In this document: in pieces, positions 17,923 through 26,598 of the stretch | Numbering within the stretch: the first letter of the stretch is position 1 | Layout of the letters: each line of letters starts with the position of its first letter | NCBI RefSeq assembly: GCF_003048775.2 | Contig: NZ_CP049272.1 | Location: forward strand, 1,736,001-1,800,000 | From: Campylobacter concisus | Lineage (GTDB): Bacteria; Campylobacterota; Campylobacteria; Campylobacterales; Campylobacteraceae | DNA: 64,000 nt | Direction: 5' to 3' | Notes under the pieces: model-generated | Told to the model about the DNA's origin: nothing | Seen by the model: the letters and a program-made list of their open reading frames with translations, nothing else | Databases searched by the model: none | Position numbers and translations under genes: made by a program

Positions 17923-18298
17923 AGATGAGCGCATCTACCGAGTAATAGATGCGAATCTAAATAGGCTAAAAGAAGGGCTTCGCGTTGTTGAAGATATAAA
18001 AAGATACGTCTTTGATGACGCTAAGCTCGCCTACAAAATAAAATCCCTCCGCCACAAAGCAAAGATCCCACAAAAAGAATTTTTAAAATTTAGAAATTCT
18101 CAAAATGATGTCTTAAAAACTAGCACAAAAAGCGAGCAAGCTAGAGAAAATTTAGACGAGATAATCACTGCAAATTTCAAGCGTGCTCAGGAGAGTGCTC
18201 GCGTGCTTGAAGAGTGCTTTAAGCTCGTAAATTTAGAACAAGCCGAGCTTTTTAAAGGCATAAGATACGAGCTTTATGAGCTTGAAAAAGAACTTTAA
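17909..18298 (+). CDS. ThiD2-like (thiamine-phosphate synthase N-terminal-domain) protein without a standard start codon
   Basis: An open frame follows the in-frame TAG at 17897-17899 and ends at TAA 18296-18298. The protein has R-V-I-D-A-N-L-N-R-L-K-E-G-L-R-V-V-E-D-I and F-K-R-A-Q-E-S-A-R-V-L-E-E, the twin helices of the ThiD2 domain fused to ThiE in some bacteria and standing alone in others. No ATG, GTG or TTG occurs before late in the domain. The likeliest start is ATA at 17909, 7 nt after AGGA (17898-17901), giving 129 residues. An ATG at 17925 lies in another frame that stops after six codons. So this is either an AUA-initiated gene, a gene with a lost start, or a sequencing slip. Confidence 0.7.
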   Translation: METTKDERIYRVIDANLNRLKEGLRVVEDIKRYVFDDAKLAYKIKSLRHKAKIPQKEFLKFRNSQNDVLKTSTKSEQARENLDEIITANFKRAQESARVLEECFKLVNLEQAELFKGIRYELYELEKEL

Positions 18299-18321
18299 CT
18301 AAAAATTTAAATCTTTTCTTG

Positions 18322-18327
18322 TATAAT
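18322..18327 (+). promoter_or_regulatory. -10 box TATAAT upstream of secG
   Basis: TTGTATAATCG, an extended -10 form, 37 bp before the secG GTG start. Confidence 0.6.
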
Positions 18328-18364
18328 CGCAACCAATTATTTTTAAAAATTTAAAGGAAATTTC

Positions 18365-18694
18365 GTGAGTTTAATATTTTTGATCTTACAGTTTGCTCTA
18401 GCTGTCATCATAACTATCGCTGTTTTACTTCAAAAAAGCTCATCTATCGGACTTGGGGCATATAGCGGAAGTAACGAGAGTCTTTTTGGAGCAAAAGGAC
18501 CAGCTGGATTTTTAGCTAAATTTACCTTTGTGGTAGGCGTTTTGTTTATCCTAAACACACTTGCACTTGGATATTTTTACAACAAAGATCTAAAACGCTC
18601 TATCGTTGATAGCGTCGATAGTAAATCTCTAGTCATACCAAAGTCAAACGACGTACCATCAGCTCCTAGTGCACCACAAACTCCAGCAAAATAA
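18365..18694 (+). CDS. secG: Preprotein translocase subunit SecG
   Basis: 109 residues starting at GTG after AAAGGAAA. Two membrane helices (about 2-22 and 53-73) flank the conserved loop with L-L-Q-K-S-S-S-I-G-L-G-A-Y-S-G-S, typical of SecG, which aids SecYEG protein export. The Ser/Pro-rich tail is low complexity. A polysaccharide deacetylase gene starts 2 bp after the stop. Confidence 0.93.
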   Translation: MSLIFLILQFALAVIITIAVLLQKSSSIGLGAYSGSNESLFGAKGPAGFLAKFTFVVGVLFILNTLALGYFYNKDLKRSIVDSVDSKSLVIPKSNDVPSAPSAPQTPAK

Positions 18695-18696
18695 CA

Positions 18697-19656
18697 ATGA
18701 TAAAAACACTTTTAGCGTCATTCTTGGCGCTAACATTTGCTTTAGCAGACGCTCATATTTTAGTCTATCATCGCTTTGACGATCCAAGACATACAAGCAC
18801 TGATATTTCTATTAAAAATTTAAGAGAGCAGTTTGAATATTTCAAAAATAATGGCTATGAAGTCGTTAAACTCTCAAAGCTAGTCGATGCTGTAAATGCT
18901 GGCGAAAAAATACCTGATAACTGGATCGTCATCACTGTAGATGATGGTTATAAAAGTTTCTATGACAAGGCCCTTAGTGTATTTAAAGAGTATAACTATC
19001 CATTCACCATAATGATATATGTCGAGGCTATTGCTGGAAAATATGGCGATTATCTGACATTTGATCAGATTAAAGAACTTGAGGCTTATGGTGAGATTGG
19101 ATACCACTCGTACGCTCATCCAAGGATGACAAAACTTAGCGATGAGGCATTAAGAGAGGATTTTCAAAAGGGTGTAGAGACCTTTGAAAAACATATGGGC
19201 TATAAGCCAAAATTCTTTGCAGTACCTTATGGTGAGATCGATAGTAGAGTCGTAAAACTTGCAAAAGAATTTGGTTTTTTAGCACTTTTAAATCAAAACT
19301 CAGGTGCGGTTTCAGACAAGAGTGATGTTTACGATCTTTATAGAACGCCCGTAATGAACGGTACCAAAATAGCACTAACGTTTAATAGCAAATTTCTAAA
19401 TGCCCAGTGGATATTTCCGGATAGCTATCCGCAAAATAATGCAATAGACAAACTTATTATAAAAACTGATACAAATGCTAGCGAAGGTAGTTTCTTTATG
19501 ACTGGCTTTAATGGCTTTAAAAAGGTACCTATGACAAATGGTGTTTTTGAGTGTAAATTTAACCCACCGCTCGATAAACGCAAAGTTTTAATATCACTAA
19601 AAGTAGATCATCAACGAAGTACAAAACTTCTAATAAAGGACATCAATGCTAAATAA
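18697..19656 (+). CDS. Exported polysaccharide deacetylase-family protein (NodB fold)
   Basis: 319 residues with a signal peptide (about 1-18). The NodB-type motifs are visible: V-Y-H-R-F, the T-V-D-D-G-Y-K-S box with the catalytic and metal Asp pair, and a metal-binding H-S-Y-A-H. A C-terminal beta-rich region (about 220-319) has no clear family. Relatives remove acyl groups from cell-wall or exopolysaccharide amino sugars; the substrate is not evident. It is set between secG and frr, and its end overlaps frr by 11 bp, so it belongs to that operon. Confidence 0.88.
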   Translation: MIKTLLASFLALTFALADAHILVYHRFDDPRHTSTDISIKNLREQFEYFKNNGYEVVKLSKLVDAVNAGEKIPDNWIVITVDDGYKSFYDKALSVFKEYNYPFTIMIYVEAIAGKYGDYLTFDQIKELEAYGEIGYHSYAHPRMTKLSDEALREDFQKGVETFEKHMGYKPKFFAVPYGEIDSRVVKLAKEFGFLALLNQNSGAVSDKSDVYDLYRTPVMNGTKIALTFNSKFLNAQWIFPDSYPQNNAIDKLIIKTDTNASEGSFFMTGFNGFKKVPMTNGVFECKFNPPLDKRKVLISLKVDHQRSTKLLIKDINAK

Positions 19657-20203
19657 AATTTACGAAACACAAAAAGAAGGCTGCGAAAAAGCAATAGCTT
19701 CATTAAAACGCGACTTTACAACGCTTAGAACGGGCAAGGTAAACATTAATATTGTAGATCATGTAATGGTTGATTATTACGGCTCGCCAACTCCGCTCAA
19801 CCAAGTAGCTACTGTGCTTACAAGCGATGCTTCAACTATCGCTATCACACCTTGGGAAAAAAGTATGATAAAAGCCATATCATCGGCTATCCAAGCAGCA
19901 AATATCGGCGTCAATCCAAATAGTGATGGTGAGAGTGTCAAGCTATTTTTTCCACCTATGACCGTCGAGCAACGCCAAGAAAATGCAAAACATGCAAAAT
20001 CAATGGGAGAAAAAGCCAAAGTCAGTATAAGAAACGTAAGAAAAGATGCAAATGATGAAGTCAAAAAGCTTGAAAAAGATAAAGCTATAACTGAAGACGA
20101 GAGTAAAAAGGGGCAGGATGAGGTTCAAAAGATAACTGACACCTACACTGCAAAAATCGATACTCTTGTAAAAGAAAAAGAGGCTGAGCTTTTAAAAATC
20201 TAA
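19646..20203 (+). CDS. frr: Ribosome recycling factor
   Basis: 185 residues, normal RRF length. It splits post-termination ribosomes together with EF-G. Typical stretches are L-R-T-G-K-V-N (usually L-R-T-G-R-A), [23 protein letters not shown], and the helical K-I-T-D-T-Y C-terminus. Starts within the deacetylase gene, so translation is coupled. Confidence 0.97.
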   Translation: MLNKIYETQKEGCEKAIASLKRDFTTLRTGKVNINIVDHVMVDYYGSPTPLNQVATVLTSDASTIAITPWEKSMIKAISSAIQAANIGVNPNSDGESVKLFFPPMTVEQRQENAKHAKSMGEKAKVSIRNVRKDANDEVKKLEKDKAITEDESKKGQDEVQKITDTYTAKIDTLVKEKEAELLKI

Positions 20204-20221
20204 AAATTTAGAATTTTTCCT

Positions 20222-20249
20222 TATCTAGCTACTTTTATGTGGCTAGATA
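20222..20249 (+). terminator. Hairpin downstream of frr
   Basis: A 10-bp stem with one G-U pair (TATCTAGCTA 20222-20231; TGGCTAGATA 20240-20249) and an 8-nt loop, 18 bp after the frr stop. The T tract is poor. Confidence 0.4.
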
Positions 20250-20725
20250 TTCTCTCAAAATAATATTTCAAAAAAATATTTATTAGCAAGTAGTTTATTT
20301 TTTGTCTGTTGTACTTTTATCTATTAAATATAAATAGAACCTAGACTACATAAAACATAGCCGCCACTTTAACTTTAAACTATTTTCATGGATTGCTTTA
20401 GTTTAAATTCTTATTTTGAATTCGTCTTAAATTCTTTATTCAATATTATTAATTTTACATATATTTATACACAGGATTACTACCTATTATGTATTTTGGA
20501 TGTGCTACTACAAATATTATTTTGAGAATTTAAGATAGTCAAAAATAAAATATAAAAACTCTTAAACTTTTCCTTATCTTACAATATCTTACTTTGAATA
20601 AGAAATTTACTACTATTTTTAGTTTTAGTAAATTTTGGACTGAATATTTATAGAAATTTTTTTATAGCCATTATGAACGATAAATCTAGGTAATGCTTTA
20701 TAAAATAAACAAGGAATTAGATAGG
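20250..20725. other. AT-rich intergenic region
   Basis: About 475 bp of very AT-rich DNA between frr and the tRNA cluster. No open frame with a ribosome site, no RNA signature and no clear repeat was found. Confidence 0.6.
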
Positions 20726-20815
20726 TGGCCGGGAGATAGGGATTCGAACCCCAGGAGGCTTTCACACCTCAACGGTTTTCAAGACCGCCGCTTTCGACCG
20801 CTCAGCCATCTCCCG
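20726..20815 (-). tRNA. tRNA-Ser (UGA)
   Basis: A complete class II tRNA on the minus strand. The acceptor arm CGGGAGA pairs with TCTCCCG, the anticodon loop is CTTGAAA (UGA), the variable arm is long, the T-loop is GTTCGAATC, and CCA is encoded. Confidence 0.96.
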
Positions 20816-20873
20816 AATTAAAGATTTGTGATTATAACCAACTTTGCTTAAAATTTACTATAATCTCTAAAAT

Positions 20874-21029
20874 TTACTCTGTTTTTTCTTTAATATATGT
20901 AGCTCCATCATTTATCTTTTCTTTGGTCCATTCTTTGGCATTATGAGTATCTTCTTTTACGCCATGCCAAGTATTTGAACAACCAGTTACAAAAAATGCT
21001 ATACAAGCTGCTAAAAATAAATTTCTCAC
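20874..21029 (-). CDS. Entericidin-like small lipoprotein
   Basis: 51 residues from a GTG start preceded by AAAGGAA. The signal sequence ends in a lipobox (V-T-G-C-S), predicting a lipid-anchored mature peptide of about 35 residues. The mature part (W-H-G-V-K-E-D, then K-E-W-T-K-E-K-I, charged and helical) resembles the entericidin A/B family, small stress-linked lipoproteins. It lies between tRNA-Ser and tRNA-Cys, all on one strand, which raises the question of its own promoter. The lipoprotein call is firm; entericidin kinship is by eye. Confidence 0.8.
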   Translation of the reverse strand: MRNLFLAACIAFFVTGCSNTWHGVKEDTHNAKEWTKEKINDGATYIKEKTE

Positions 21030-21061
21030 TATTATTCCTTTGAGTAGTTATTTTTGAAGTT

Positions 21062-21135
21062 TGGAGGCGACACCCGGATTCGAACCGGGGATCAAAGCTT
21101 TGCAGGCTCATGCCTTACCACTTGGCCATGTCGCC
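21062..21135 (-). tRNA. tRNA-Cys (GCA)
   Basis: 74 nt on the minus strand. The acceptor GGCGACA pairs with TGTCGCC, the anticodon loop is CTGCAAA (GCA), the T-loop is GTTCGAATC, and CCA is encoded. Confidence 0.97.
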
Positions 21136-21141
21136 ATATCG

Positions 21142-21228
21142 TGGTGCCCGAGACCGGACTTGAACCGGTACGGTAAAAACTACCGAGGGATTTTAAGTCC
21201 CTTGCGTCTACCATTCCGCCACTCGGGC
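21142..21228 (-). tRNA. tRNA-Leu (UAA)
   Basis: 87 nt on the minus strand with a long variable arm. The acceptor GCCCGAG pairs with CTCGGGC, the anticodon loop is CTTAAAA (UAA), and CCA is encoded. It lies 6 bp from tRNA-Cys, so the two are likely co-transcribed. Confidence 0.97.
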
Positions 21229-21236
21229 TAAGTTAA

Positions 21237-21311
21237 TGGAGCGGGAAACGAGATTCGAACTCGCGACCCCAACCTTGGCAAGGTTGTGCTCTACCCCTGA
21301 GCTATTCCCGC
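21237..21311 (-). tRNA. tRNA-Gly (GCC)
   Basis: 75 nt on the minus strand. The acceptor GCGGGAA pairs with TTCCCGC, the anticodon loop is TTGGCAA (GCC), and CCA is encoded. It is first in the minus-strand tRNA run Gly-Leu-Cys-Ser. Confidence 0.97.
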
Positions 21312-21416
21312 GTTAAAGTTTGCAATATTATCCAAAAATTGCTTAAAATTTTATTTTGCTAAAACAAATTTCAAAATATTGTAAGCCATAAAAAGATAAA
21401 ATGCCAAAATCTATTT

Positions 21417-21492
<76 letters not shown>

Positions 21493-21594
21493 GTGCTTTA
21501 CTGCTTCTTTTGTTTAATATATTTTCACCATTTTTTACTAAAATTTATACTACATATATGTAAAAATTCAGATTTCTTTCGCTAAATTACAAAT

Positions 21595-22329
21595 ATGCAA
21601 AATTTAAAACAATATGTCAATGAAATTTTAAAAAGTCATAGTGACGGCAATGATCGTATCTTTAGCTTTGAATTTGATGGACAAAAATTTTGGTTAAAAC
21701 GTATTGAAAAAAACATTGAAGGTGGATTTTTAACTAAAATTTTCAAGCCAAATCCTTATAAATCATTTGCCAACGAGATAAAAAAACTTGAAATTTTAAA
21801 CGAAGCCAAAGCTCCTGCTCCAAAACTCATTCTAAAAAGTAATGAGTTTTTCGTGATAGAAGATGTCGGTGAACCGATTTCTCAGCTTTTTAAATATAGC
21901 AACGATGAAAAATTTAAACATGAAATTCTACTAAAAGCGGCCCGCGCACTAGCTGGACTTCACGCACTAAATTTTGCGCACGGACGCCCAGCTCTTAGGG
22001 ATATTGCCATAAAAAATGACGAGATAAAATTTTTAGACTTTGAGTCAAAATTTTTTAGCCATGACCTAGAGCTTCAAAAGTGTCGCGATCTGCTTGTTTT
22101 TATAGACGAGTTATTTCGTTTTAAAATTTCAGACGAGTTTGCAAGCGAAGTCATTAGTGAATATTTGATAGCTGGTGGGACTCAAATTTACGCGCGCTCA
22201 CTACAGCTAATTATAAAATTTAAACCACTTTACTACTTGCTAAAACCATTTAAATCTCTAAATAAAAAGGATCTAAACGCAGTCATCAGAACCTTTGAGT
22301 ATCTCTTACCGATCGCTCAAAATAAATAG
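21595..22329 (+). CDS. Protein-kinase-like fold protein (lipopolysaccharide kinase/RIO-like)
   Basis: 244 residues. It carries kinase-like elements: a Lys in K-F-W-L-K-R near residue 40, and H-G-R-P-A-L-R-D-I-A-I-K-N standing for the catalytic loop. F-L-D-F-E-S-K-F replaces the DFG-type metal loop. This pattern fits small bacterial kinases that phosphorylate lipid A core sugars, and also RIO- or aminoglycoside-kinase relatives. It has only a weak ribosome site, lies just after tRNA-Ala and precedes a PepSY protein. Substrate unknown. Confidence 0.65.
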   Translation: MQNLKQYVNEILKSHSDGNDRIFSFEFDGQKFWLKRIEKNIEGGFLTKIFKPNPYKSFANEIKKLEILNEAKAPAPKLILKSNEFFVIEDVGEPISQLFKYSNDEKFKHEILLKAARALAGLHALNFAHGRPALRDIAIKNDEIKFLDFESKFFSHDLELQKCRDLLVFIDELFRFKISDEFASEVISEYLIAGGTQIYARSLQLIIKFKPLYYLLKPFKSLNKKDLNAVIRTFEYLLPIAQNK

Positions 22330-22404
22330 CAAATTTCTTACCAAATTTATCTCCTCTTAACAAAAAATAAAATAATATTCGCTATTAAAATTCAAAGGAA
22401 AAAA

Positions 22405-23529
22405 ATGTTTTTAAAACGAGGAAAAATCATCTTCAACATCCACCTAATAATCGGACTAATTGCGGCTATTCCGCTAATATTTATGACTCTTTCAGCACCA
22501 TTTGCGTCTTATAGAGAAGAGATCAAAAGTGCGATAAATAAAAATTTTATAAATCTAATTCCTAGCGAAAAAGAAAATTTAAGCTTAAATGAACTCCTAG
22601 CTAAAGCAAAAAATGAGATTCAATTTGATACGCTTGAAAGCTTACAAATAGGTGGAGCAAATGAAGCTTATCGTATAAGCATTACAAAGGATAAAAAGCA
22701 ATTAAATTTCTTCATAGATCCAAGAAGTGGCGAAGTTATTAGCGAGGACTGGGGTGAGAAATTTCGTATCATTATCTTAAGTCTTCATAGAAATTTAGGC
22801 CTTGCTCTGCTTGATAGCAAAGTCCCGGCCAACATCGGCAAGCAAATAGTCGCGGTTAGCTCCATCATCATGGCGCTCCTTGCTATCAGTGGTCTCATAC
22901 TCTACGCACCAGCGATCAAGCGAAATTTCTTAAATTCACTAAAGATCAAGCCAAAAGCAAAGGGCTACGCCTGCTTCTACAACCTTCACACCAGCCTTGG
23001 CACCTACGTGGCGATCTTACTTGTGGTGATGTCACTAACTGGACTTTACTGGTCTTATGGCTGGGTCAGAAGCGGCGTAAATAGTATATTTTTCGATCTA
23101 AAAACAGCTCCAATGAAAAAAAGTCTACCACAATCAAATTTACTTCCAATAAGCGACGAAAAATTTAAAGAGATCGAGACTGCGGAACAAATTTTTAAGG
23201 ATAACATCACGCTAGAGCTAAAATCGCTCACGATAAACGTACCTGAAAATAACCAAACTAACTACACTATAAACTACGAAACAAGTGAGAGCCAAGTGGG
23301 CAAACTAAAGCTTGACGCGAGCGCTGGTAAGATCAAAGAGAATAAGCTTATTAGCAAGGCTGAAAGCATCCCAGAGGCTAAAAAAGCTGGCCGCAAAGTG
23401 CTTAGTCTGCACACCGGTGAGATGTTTGGCGAGATCGGCCAGATCGTATTTGCAGTATCATGCGTGATCGCAGTTTTACTAATAATAACTGGCTTTTTGA
23501 TGACCATAAAAAGGACTAAGGCTCTCTAA
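22405..23529 (+). CDS. PepSY-domain membrane protein
   Basis: 374 residues with four membrane helices (about 12-32, 150-172, 198-222 and 345-368). The H-x-x-x-G (N-I-H-L-I-I-G-L) and later N-L-H-T-S-L-G-T-Y motifs are typical of PepSY-associated transmembrane proteins. A PepSY-like extracellular region reads F-F-I-D-P-R-S-G-E-V-I. Members are commonly iron-regulated and tied to siderophore or flavin/heme electron transfer; the conserved His residues could carry heme. The ribosome site AAAGGAAA is good. No receptor gene is adjacent. Confidence 0.85.
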   Translation: MFLKRGKIIFNIHLIIGLIAAIPLIFMTLSAPFASYREEIKSAINKNFINLIPSEKENLSLNELLAKAKNEIQFDTLESLQIGGANEAYRISITKDKKQLNFFIDPRSGEVISEDWGEKFRIIILSLHRNLGLALLDSKVPANIGKQIVAVSSIIMALLAISGLILYAPAIKRNFLNSLKIKPKAKGYACFYNLHTSLGTYVAILLVVMSLTGLYWSYGWVRSGVNSIFFDLKTAPMKKSLPQSNLLPISDEKFKEIETAEQIFKDNITLELKSLTINVPENNQTNYTINYETSESQVGKLKLDASAGKIKENKLISKAESIPEAKKAGRKVLSLHTGEMFGEIGQIVFAVSCVIAVLLIITGFLMTIKRTKAL

Positions 23530-23600
23530 ATAAAAGTAAATTTTTACCTTGCTTTGGGTAAGATTTTAAGAAATTTTTACTACAAACAAGAGAGAAATTT

Positions 23601-24623
23601 ATGAATAGAAAACGTATCTACAACCCAAGTTCAAATGAAAATTTGACCGACAGAAGAGTCTTTAACGGCAACCCACACGGCATTTTAAATTTCACCAAGG
23701 CAAAATACGAGTGGGCGTTAAAGCTTTGGGACCTCATGGAGGCAAATACCTGGTTTCCAAAAGAGGTCGATACTACCGATGACGTGCGCGACTACGCCTA
23801 CAACCTCACAGAGGCTGAAAAGCGCATGTACGACCTAGTCTGGAGCCAGCTCATCTCGATGGATAGCTTTCAGACAAATAACCTAGCTGATAACATCAAC
23901 CCTTACATCACCGCGCCAGAGATCAACGCCGTGCTAAGCCGCCAAGCCTACGAAGAGGCAAACCACAGCAAGTCTTACGCTGTCATGGTCGAGGCGATCT
24001 GTGACAACACCGACCTCATCTACGAGATGGAGAAGCACGACGACGTCTTACGCGAGAAAAACGACTACATCTCAAGCGTCTATGAAGAGCTTGCGGGTGA
24101 AGTGACTGACGAGAAACTACTTCTTGCGATGGTTGCGAACCAAATTTTAGAGGGAATCTATTTTTACAGTGGCTTTACAGCGATCTACGCTCTAGCTCGT
24201 GCAGGCAAGATGCTAGGCTCAGCGCAGATGATACGCTTCATCCAACGCGACGAGATCACACACCTACTTTTATTTCAAAACATGATAAATTCAGTCCGCA
24301 AAGAGAGGCCTGACCTCTTTACACCTGAGACTGAGGCAAAAATTTATGATATGTTTGAAAAAGCTGGAAATTTAGAGATCAAATGGGGCAAATACATCAC
24401 TCAGAACCAAATAATGGGCTTTACTGATGATATCATCGAGCAGTACATCCACTATCTCATCGACCAACGCCTAGTTGCGATCGGCCTAAAACGCAAATAC
24501 AATGTCGCTCACCCAATCAAATGGGTCGATGACTTTGCGAAATTTAACGACCAAAAGTCAAATTTCTTTGAAGCAAAGGTGACAAACTACAGCAAGGGAA
24601 GCATCAGCTTTGATGACTTTTAA
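23601..24623 (+). CDS. nrdB: Class I ribonucleotide reductase, small (beta) subunit
   Basis: 340 residues. It holds the diiron centre and radical that activate NrdA. Ligand motifs visible: W-S-Q-L-I-S-M-D-S-F, Y-E-E-A-N-H-S-K-S-Y (Glu and His), N-Q-I-L-E-G-I-Y-F and Q-R-D-E-I-T-H-L-L (Glu and His). The ribosome site is AGAGAAA. The partner nrdA is not adjacent: it lies about 31 kb away on the other strand. The 3' end overlaps a lipoprotein gene by 11 bp. Confidence 0.95.
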   Translation: MNRKRIYNPSSNENLTDRRVFNGNPHGILNFTKAKYEWALKLWDLMEANTWFPKEVDTTDDVRDYAYNLTEAEKRMYDLVWSQLISMDSFQTNNLADNINPYITAPEINAVLSRQAYEEANHSKSYAVMVEAICDNTDLIYEMEKHDDVLREKNDYISSVYEELAGEVTDEKLLLAMVANQILEGIYFYSGFTAIYALARAGKMLGSAQMIRFIQRDEITHLLLFQNMINSVRKERPDLFTPETEAKIYDMFEKAGNLEIKWGKYITQNQIMGFTDDIIEQYIHYLIDQRLVAIGLKRKYNVAHPIKWVDDFAKFNDQKSNFFEAKVTNYSKGSISFDDF

Positions 24624-25101
24624 AAATGGAATTTTAGCCCTTGTCTGCGTGCTTTTTGTGGGGTGTGCGAGTAGTAGTCAAAGGATAATTGATCAAGCAA
24701 ATAAAAATAATCTCGAAAATTTCTACGCCTACAAGCTTGTCAAGGTAAAAGAGACAAGCCAAGCAGAAATCTATCAAGAGATGCCAAACGGCGAAATTGC
24801 ACCAAGTTTCGCACCGCTAGGATCTGTGCTAGGAAATGACGTGATGCTTGGCATAAACAAACAGTGTGGCTTTGAAGCAAAAGACCTAAAAGAGGTAAGA
24901 GTAGTTTCACATGATGAGGATATAGGTCTTGGCTTTGAGGTCTGGGTTTTTAATGATCCACTCTCCCAGAGAGATGATAAAATCACAGCTATAAGCGTTA
25001 TTTTAAAAGCTACACCAAACATCGGTGGTACGGATATAAACTGCAAAATTCCAAAAGACTGCCACGACGAAAAACCTATGACATTTGTATTTGGAAAATA
25101 A
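24613..25101 (+). CDS. Small lipoprotein of unknown function
   Basis: 162 residues from the ATG at 24613, which overlaps the end of nrdB. The signal peptide ends in the lipobox F-V-G-C-A, so the mature protein is lipid-anchored. The body has conserved-looking Cys residues (N-K-Q-C-G-F; I-N-C-K-I-P-K-D-C), possibly disulfide-bonded. No family was recognised. The nitrilase gene starts immediately after its stop codon. Confidence 0.75.
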   Translation: MTFKNGILALVCVLFVGCASSSQRIIDQANKNNLENFYAYKLVKVKETSQAEIYQEMPNGEIAPSFAPLGSVLGNDVMLGINKQCGFEAKDLKEVRVVSHDEDIGLGFEVWVFNDPLSQRDDKITAISVILKATPNIGGTDINCKIPKDCHDEKPMTFVFGK

Positions 25102-25869
25102 ATGAGCGAAAATTTAAACCTAATAAGCCTAACTTTAAAGGCAAAAAATGCAACGGATCGCCTAGAGGAGCTTGCAAATTTAGTTGAGGCTGCGCCTAAA
25201 AACTCACTCATTCTTGCAAGCGAGCTTTGCATCAGCGGCTATGACTTTGACGGCTTTTTTGCTGGGGCGAACAAAGCGATACTTGGTGGCATGATAGGTA
25301 GCTTTGATGCAATGCTGCTTGAACGCTTGCAAGAGGTACTTAGTCCAGATAAATTTCTTGGTTTTACACACCTTACTAGCCTAAACAAAAGCGCAGGACT
25401 CGCTCAAATTTCAAATCTAAATCCGCACCAGCCAAAAATTTATAACGAATTTTTGCTTCTTAACTCAAATAATGTCTTTCATTCACAATTTAAAGCCGAA
25501 CTTTTTAGGCCAAATTTAGAGCATGAAATTTTTGCCGCTGGCGATGTGAGCGAGATAAATGCCTTTGATTTTAGAGGGCTAAAGCTTGGCGTGCTAATCT
25601 GTTTTGAACTACGCGATAGCACACTCTGGGCAAAGCTAAAAGGATGTGATATCATCATGGTACCAGCCATGTGGGGCAAGGCTAGAGAGGAAGCCTACCT
25701 TAGCCTTTGCAAGGCACTTGCGATCGCAAACAACTGCTATGTCATGATCTCAAGCTCTCTTGCATTAGAAGTTGCTGGGGTATTTTTACCAAATGGCACA
25801 CTTGTTAAAGAGACGATATTCGATGCAAATTTAATAAAAGAGATCAAAACAAATTTAGGAATTTTATAA
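25102..25869 (+). CDS. Carbon-nitrogen hydrolase (nitrilase superfamily)
   Basis: 255 residues. The catalytic Glu is in A-S-E-L-C-I-S-G-Y, and the nucleophilic Cys is in G-V-L-I-C-F-E-L-R. The catalytic Lys probably lies in S-Q-F-K-A-E-L-F, which replaces the usual Y-x-K-x-H. The superfamily hydrolyses amides and nitriles; branch and substrate are not clear. The gene begins directly at the stop of the upstream lipoprotein gene and is followed by a new promoter. Confidence 0.85.
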   Translation: MSENLNLISLTLKAKNATDRLEELANLVEAAPKNSLILASELCISGYDFDGFFAGANKAILGGMIGSFDAMLLERLQEVLSPDKFLGFTHLTSLNKSAGLAQISNLNPHQPKIYNEFLLLNSNNVFHSQFKAELFRPNLEHEIFAAGDVSEINAFDFRGLKLGVLICFELRDSTLWAKLKGCDIIMVPAMWGKAREEAYLSLCKALAIANNCYVMISSSLALEVAGVFLPNGTLVKETIFDANLIKEIKTNLGIL

Positions 25870-25892
25870 ATTTTAAGATAAGTTTTAAATCG

Positions 25893-25898
25893 TATAAT
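25893..25898 (+). promoter_or_regulatory. -10 box TATAAT upstream of pcm
   Basis: CGTATAATAAC lies 32 bp before the TTG start of pcm; AGGA lies at 25917-25920. Confidence 0.55.
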
Positions 25899-25929
25899 AA
25901 CTATTTAATTTTTATTTAGGATATAAATT

Positions 25930-26562
25930 TTGACCCAACTAGAAGCGATAAAATGCCAAAATTTGGCTAGCGATATAGCCGATGAGATCACGCTAAGTCC
26001 GCTTTTGTTTGACGCGATATCAACAACCGAGCGTGAAATTTTCGTACCTATCCCTGCACATGCTTACAAGCTTGACGCACAACCAATCTTGGGTAATCAG
26101 TGGATCAGCTCGCCACTAACTGTAGCAAAAATGACGATGGCACTAGAGTGCGAAAACATGGACAATATCCTAGAAATAGGCTGCGGTAGTGGCTATCAAG
26201 CAGCGATCTTAAGCAAGCTTGCGCATAGAATTTTTAGCGTCGAACGTATAGAAAAACTAGCCATGGAGGCAAAAAAACGCTTCGAGGTATTAAAGATCAG
26301 AAACGTGCACGTAAGGTATGATGACGGCAACAATGGCTGGCGAAGCTACGCACCATTTGATCGTATCCTGCTCTCGGCAGCTGCTGATGAGATCTCGCCA
26401 AATTTATTTAAGCAGCTTAAAAATGGTGGAATTTTAGTAGCTCCAATGAAGAAAGATGGCAAGCAATTTATCGCTAAATTTAAAAAAGATAAAGATGGAA
26501 ATTTAGAAAAAGAGTACTTAGATGAGTGCCTTTTTGTACCACTTCTTGAAGGTAGAGAGTAA
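25930..26562 (+). CDS. pcm: Protein-L-isoaspartate O-methyltransferase
   Basis: 210 residues from a TTG start. It methylates abnormal isoaspartyl residues to allow protein repair. The SAM-binding motif I is L-E-I-G-C-G-S-G-Y-Q-A-A. The family-typical pre-motif G-N-Q-W-I-S-S-P-L-T-V-A-K-M stands for the usual G-x-x-x-S-x-P. Motif I and the length are normal. ATG is absent near the N-terminus, and TTG at 25930 gives the expected first helix. Confidence 0.92.
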   Translation: MTQLEAIKCQNLASDIADEITLSPLLFDAISTTEREIFVPIPAHAYKLDAQPILGNQWISSPLTVAKMTMALECENMDNILEIGCGSGYQAAILSKLAHRIFSVERIEKLAMEAKKRFEVLKIRNVHVRYDDGNNGWRSYAPFDRILLSAAADEISPNLFKQLKNGGILVAPMKKDGKQFIAKFKKDKDGNLEKEYLDECLFVPLLEGRE

Positions 26563-26598
26563 CCTAAAATAAGGCAAAGCCTAAGCCTTGCCTAAATA

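Noticed and set aside
20250-20725. CRISPR-like or small-RNA signal in the long gap before the tRNAs
   Set aside because: No regularly spaced repeats and no stable structured segment were visible; nothing beyond AT-rich DNA.
26569-26592. GGCAA/TTGCC hairpin between pcm and the barrel protein as terminator
   Set aside because: Only about 6 bp pair with a long internal loop, several competing foldings, and no T tract.
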